Assembly (NCBI GenBank): GCA_016218965.1
Contig: JACRCP010000147.1
Location: 1-32,707, forward strand
Reading direction: 5' to 3'
Length of the DNA: 32,707 bases
Source: Deltaproteobacteria bacterium
GTDB lineage: Bacteria; Myxococcota; SpSt-1050; JACRCP01
Positions 31,701 through 32,707 of this stretch are shown in pieces. A program made the translations under genes and the position numbers. The notes under the pieces are model-generated. The model saw nothing but the letters and a program-made list of their open reading frames with translations, searched no databases and was not told where the DNA came from. Numbering within the stretch: position 1 is the first letter of the stretch; each line of letters begins with the position of its first letter.

Positions 31701-32707
31701 CCGGCGTCCTCGGCGCAACGGTGTCGTAGAATTCGCCGAATCTGGTAACGAGGATGTCCTTCACGTACGGTGAGGGCGTCGCGTCCGAAAAGACGTTGAT
31801 GAATCCCGCGGCGGAGACGGTGTTCAACACTTTTTCGCCCAGCTTCTTGTCCTTCCTCACGATAGACACGTTGAGCACGTAGCTGTAGGTCCCGTCCGGC
31901 GCAAAGTCGCCCGTCGCCGTCTCGCCGTCCCACAGACTGACGCCCTGCAACAGAAGATATGGCGAACGCTTTCCAAAATCCGCCGTCCCGATTTGGACTT
32001 CGTCCCGGACGATCCGGATGACGTGCCCGTTGGCATCCAGGATGATCCTCTCGAAACGCAGGAAAAAAGTGTGCCCTTGACCACTCCCGCCCAACCCCTG
32101 AATCGATCTGACGTCCACTTTGGCCGCGATCTGGTTGGATTCGAATCGGGGGTCGAACGCCCTGTTCATGTTCAGCAACGACAGGATGCGCATCTTGCCG
32201 TCTGCGCTCGTGCACCCGCCGGTATTTGGCATCCCGACGCTGTAGTCGAACTGGTCGAACTCAAAGAGCACACGGGCGTTCTGGCCTTCGATGAGGTTGC
32301 CGAACATGATGAAGGGGCCGCCGAGCGACTCCATGTTGAGAGAGGCGTACGGGAAAGACACCACCGGCGCAGGATCGTCGTCCACCAGAAGCTCGACCAT
32401 ACCCTCGGCGTCCCGAACCAGCCGATAGTCTCGCCACACGCTCCAGTCATGATACGCCGTCAGTACTTCCGTAATTCCAAGTTCTCCCGTCTCCGGGTCC
32501 GGATGGCCCTCGATTGCGAGCACCACCACCCTGTCGCCGTAGATGTCCTCCCCGAACCCTATTACGGACGCCTTCACGCCATCGTCCAGCCACACGACCC
32601 CGCCGCCGAACAGCGTGGTGTACGGGTCCGGATTCTTTTCACTCACTGTCTCTCTCATCCTGAATGTGACCGACGCGTGCCTCTCGGTCCGAATCCCCTC
32701 CTCGACC
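28762..32707 (-). CDS. Giant secreted metzincin zinc protease (5'-truncated by window edge)
   Basis: At least 1314 residues are visible; the frame is open to base 32707, so the N-terminus is missing and the ATG at 32658 is not necessarily the start. The first ~530 visible residues are beta-rich and unassigned (with CGCGGDW and CSC clusters). A TSP3-like calcium segment follows (DADGDGLGASLE, DTDGDGLSDYVE). The protease core has HEIGHAFGLEH (coded around 30296-30328), the HExxHxxGxxH zinc site, and the Met-turn SVMNY about 25 residues later. The C-terminal ~400 residues are propeller-like, with blades such as YDPALVNYRGDLLVMFHDSG. Many Cys indicate an extracellular protein. Substrate unknown; prey or host protein degradation is a guess. 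Confidence 0.85.
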   Translation of the reverse strand, partial: VEEGIRTERHASVTFRMRETVSEKNPDPYTTLFGGGVVWLDDGVKASVIGFGEDIYGDRVVVLAIEGHPDPETGELGITEVLTAYHDWSVWRDYRLVRDAEGMVELLVDDDPAPVVSFPYASLNMESLGGPFIMFGNLIEGQNARVLFEFDQFDYSVGMPNTGGCTSADGKMRILSLLNMNRAFDPRFESNQIAAKVDVRSIQGLGGSGQGHTFFLRFERIILDANGHVIRIVRDEVQIGTADFGKRSPYLLLQGVSLWDGETATGDFAPDGTYSYVLNVSIVRKDKKLGEKVLNTVSAAGFINVFSDATPSPYVKDILVTRFGEFYDTVAPRTPVSYRLRGCSTGSDPILDVLYNPWPGVGYQNFATNDDRNICGCGGDWASDSSHTCSCNVGAMVTITPALSGGTGGNVRGIVRAKRTTAAGTCRLERLVGQGDWQYMAPGRVRFGGYRADWGWHQGDEIQTLLKDPGEDTMLVLAEATTFNMFYNGAGPAYDENGGVGAASMIRANASRAKGFVFAGQKAWAVEGKIDLGKNDRWNDADGDGLGASLEAALGTCDDAAAVTQAGYDCSRAFNTQDTDGDGLSDYVETFGCDRVCEHADYTENGCFNHFGVCPGGTLQKVDYAQLLPQWGANPLRKDVFIEIDRVNNRWGAVTPGPTTIATLHEKFNESSWANANPDGSAALNLHFDVDFDPYYYCGVPGLCGDFGGVTQFPENDYHPIECWVWCVYRAGGRRPCGDTPLCKYNVDWFPPIRRGLFLFGLVQPADHGWEGGVNYGEGFAVNSGQDAEVLVHEIGHAFGLEHYGGAQAGAHNCKPHYTSVMNYFYEQDFGGDPTAVHFSDGRYQAVLNPVSLCESDGLGGVDVGFLARSHTFFTVQDGGVDWNRDGVINDCSDPVQACVHCPPTGTAWGSALQHRFSPFEFGATSDSTPAAASFGGDLFVFYKQPTGYAYKEFDGFEGCRDGAACDKWSPAAHLTMQHSPSSAPSLADFVPAGGQEGLFLLYRSADNVGGNNLWLKAMSADGQWADEEIPVGVLANPTYDPALVNYRGDLLVMFHDSGGGLWQKQMSPEGVWDEAIPAANGSGQQMVSCNSPALAVKPLVKITSFVPFKAIDLSIVHLVAAGCTGEGCEPFDTYYYDDTTSRWQEGVRFTPDETHTDVRSNTHCVSGTGKVGFAWQPGGGLVTGGRFYLLYRGETNQPQYDFMINEQQSWYWGMNDSVFGPEGYLAGTGADIRFHVGNGLFGIVGVYALATRDPWIVFVPYASGIYDYELRDWNDWDTMSKGICASIVKPALGDGVSFGYCGPGLGPIIVPPP

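Overview
The window is a high-GC bacterial chromosome segment. The gene content points to the former Deltaproteobacteria, most likely Myxococcota or a relative (inference). The signs are several Asp/Gly/Ala-rich lipoproteins, TSP3 calcium-repeat proteins, an AgmX/PglI-type C-terminal domain and a RicT-metG-rseP-tsaB housekeeping block. No tRNA, rRNA or CRISPR array was seen.

Layout. 1-4312 (minus strand): the start of a probable nucleotidyltransferase at the edge, a membrane histidine kinase, a MuiA-like DUF4139 protein and a sialidase-like lipoprotein. 4523-10967 (plus): a tight five-gene envelope operon of two lipoproteins, a small secreted protein, a pseudokinase/transmembrane/AgmX-tail fusion and a coiled-coil lipoprotein. 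10999-11817: a signal-peptide-like ORF remnant and an AbrB/VapC toxin-antitoxin pair with an apparently leaderless promoter. 12037-15212: galT, a D-Ala-D-Ala-ligase-like ATP-grasp gene and holB. 15440-21314: ricT-like gene, metG, rseP and tsaB. 21637-23540: two glycosyltransferases, probably for surface glycan. 23688-25674: a compact restriction-modification cassette (methyltransferase on minus; small HTH regulator and PD-(D/E)xK nuclease on plus) with a perfect palindrome over the regulator start codon and the methyltransferase -35 box. 25722-32707 (minus): an MCE/MlaD protein, a beta-propeller lipoprotein and a very large metzincin protease running off the right edge.

The strongest unusual signals are: (1) the degenerate kinase fused to a TonB-like AgmX tail in a lipoprotein operon; (2) four islands of 7-nt tandem repeats, two inside tsaB and one inside a lipoprotein signal peptide, all leaving the genes open; (3) a MITE-like element of about 173 bp between tsaB and the glycosyltransferases, with imperfect terminal inverted repeats and a 9-bp direct repeat; (4) the restriction-modification operator; (5) a 9-nt-period inverted repeat upstream of ricT and a perfect hairpin inside the metG linker.

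Most cellular genes are tightly packed, with ATGA or TTGA stop/start overlaps, so translational coupling is common. The accessory genes (edge nucleotidyltransferase, antitoxin, HTH regulator) have promoters so close to the start codon that leaderless or near-leaderless mRNAs are likely.
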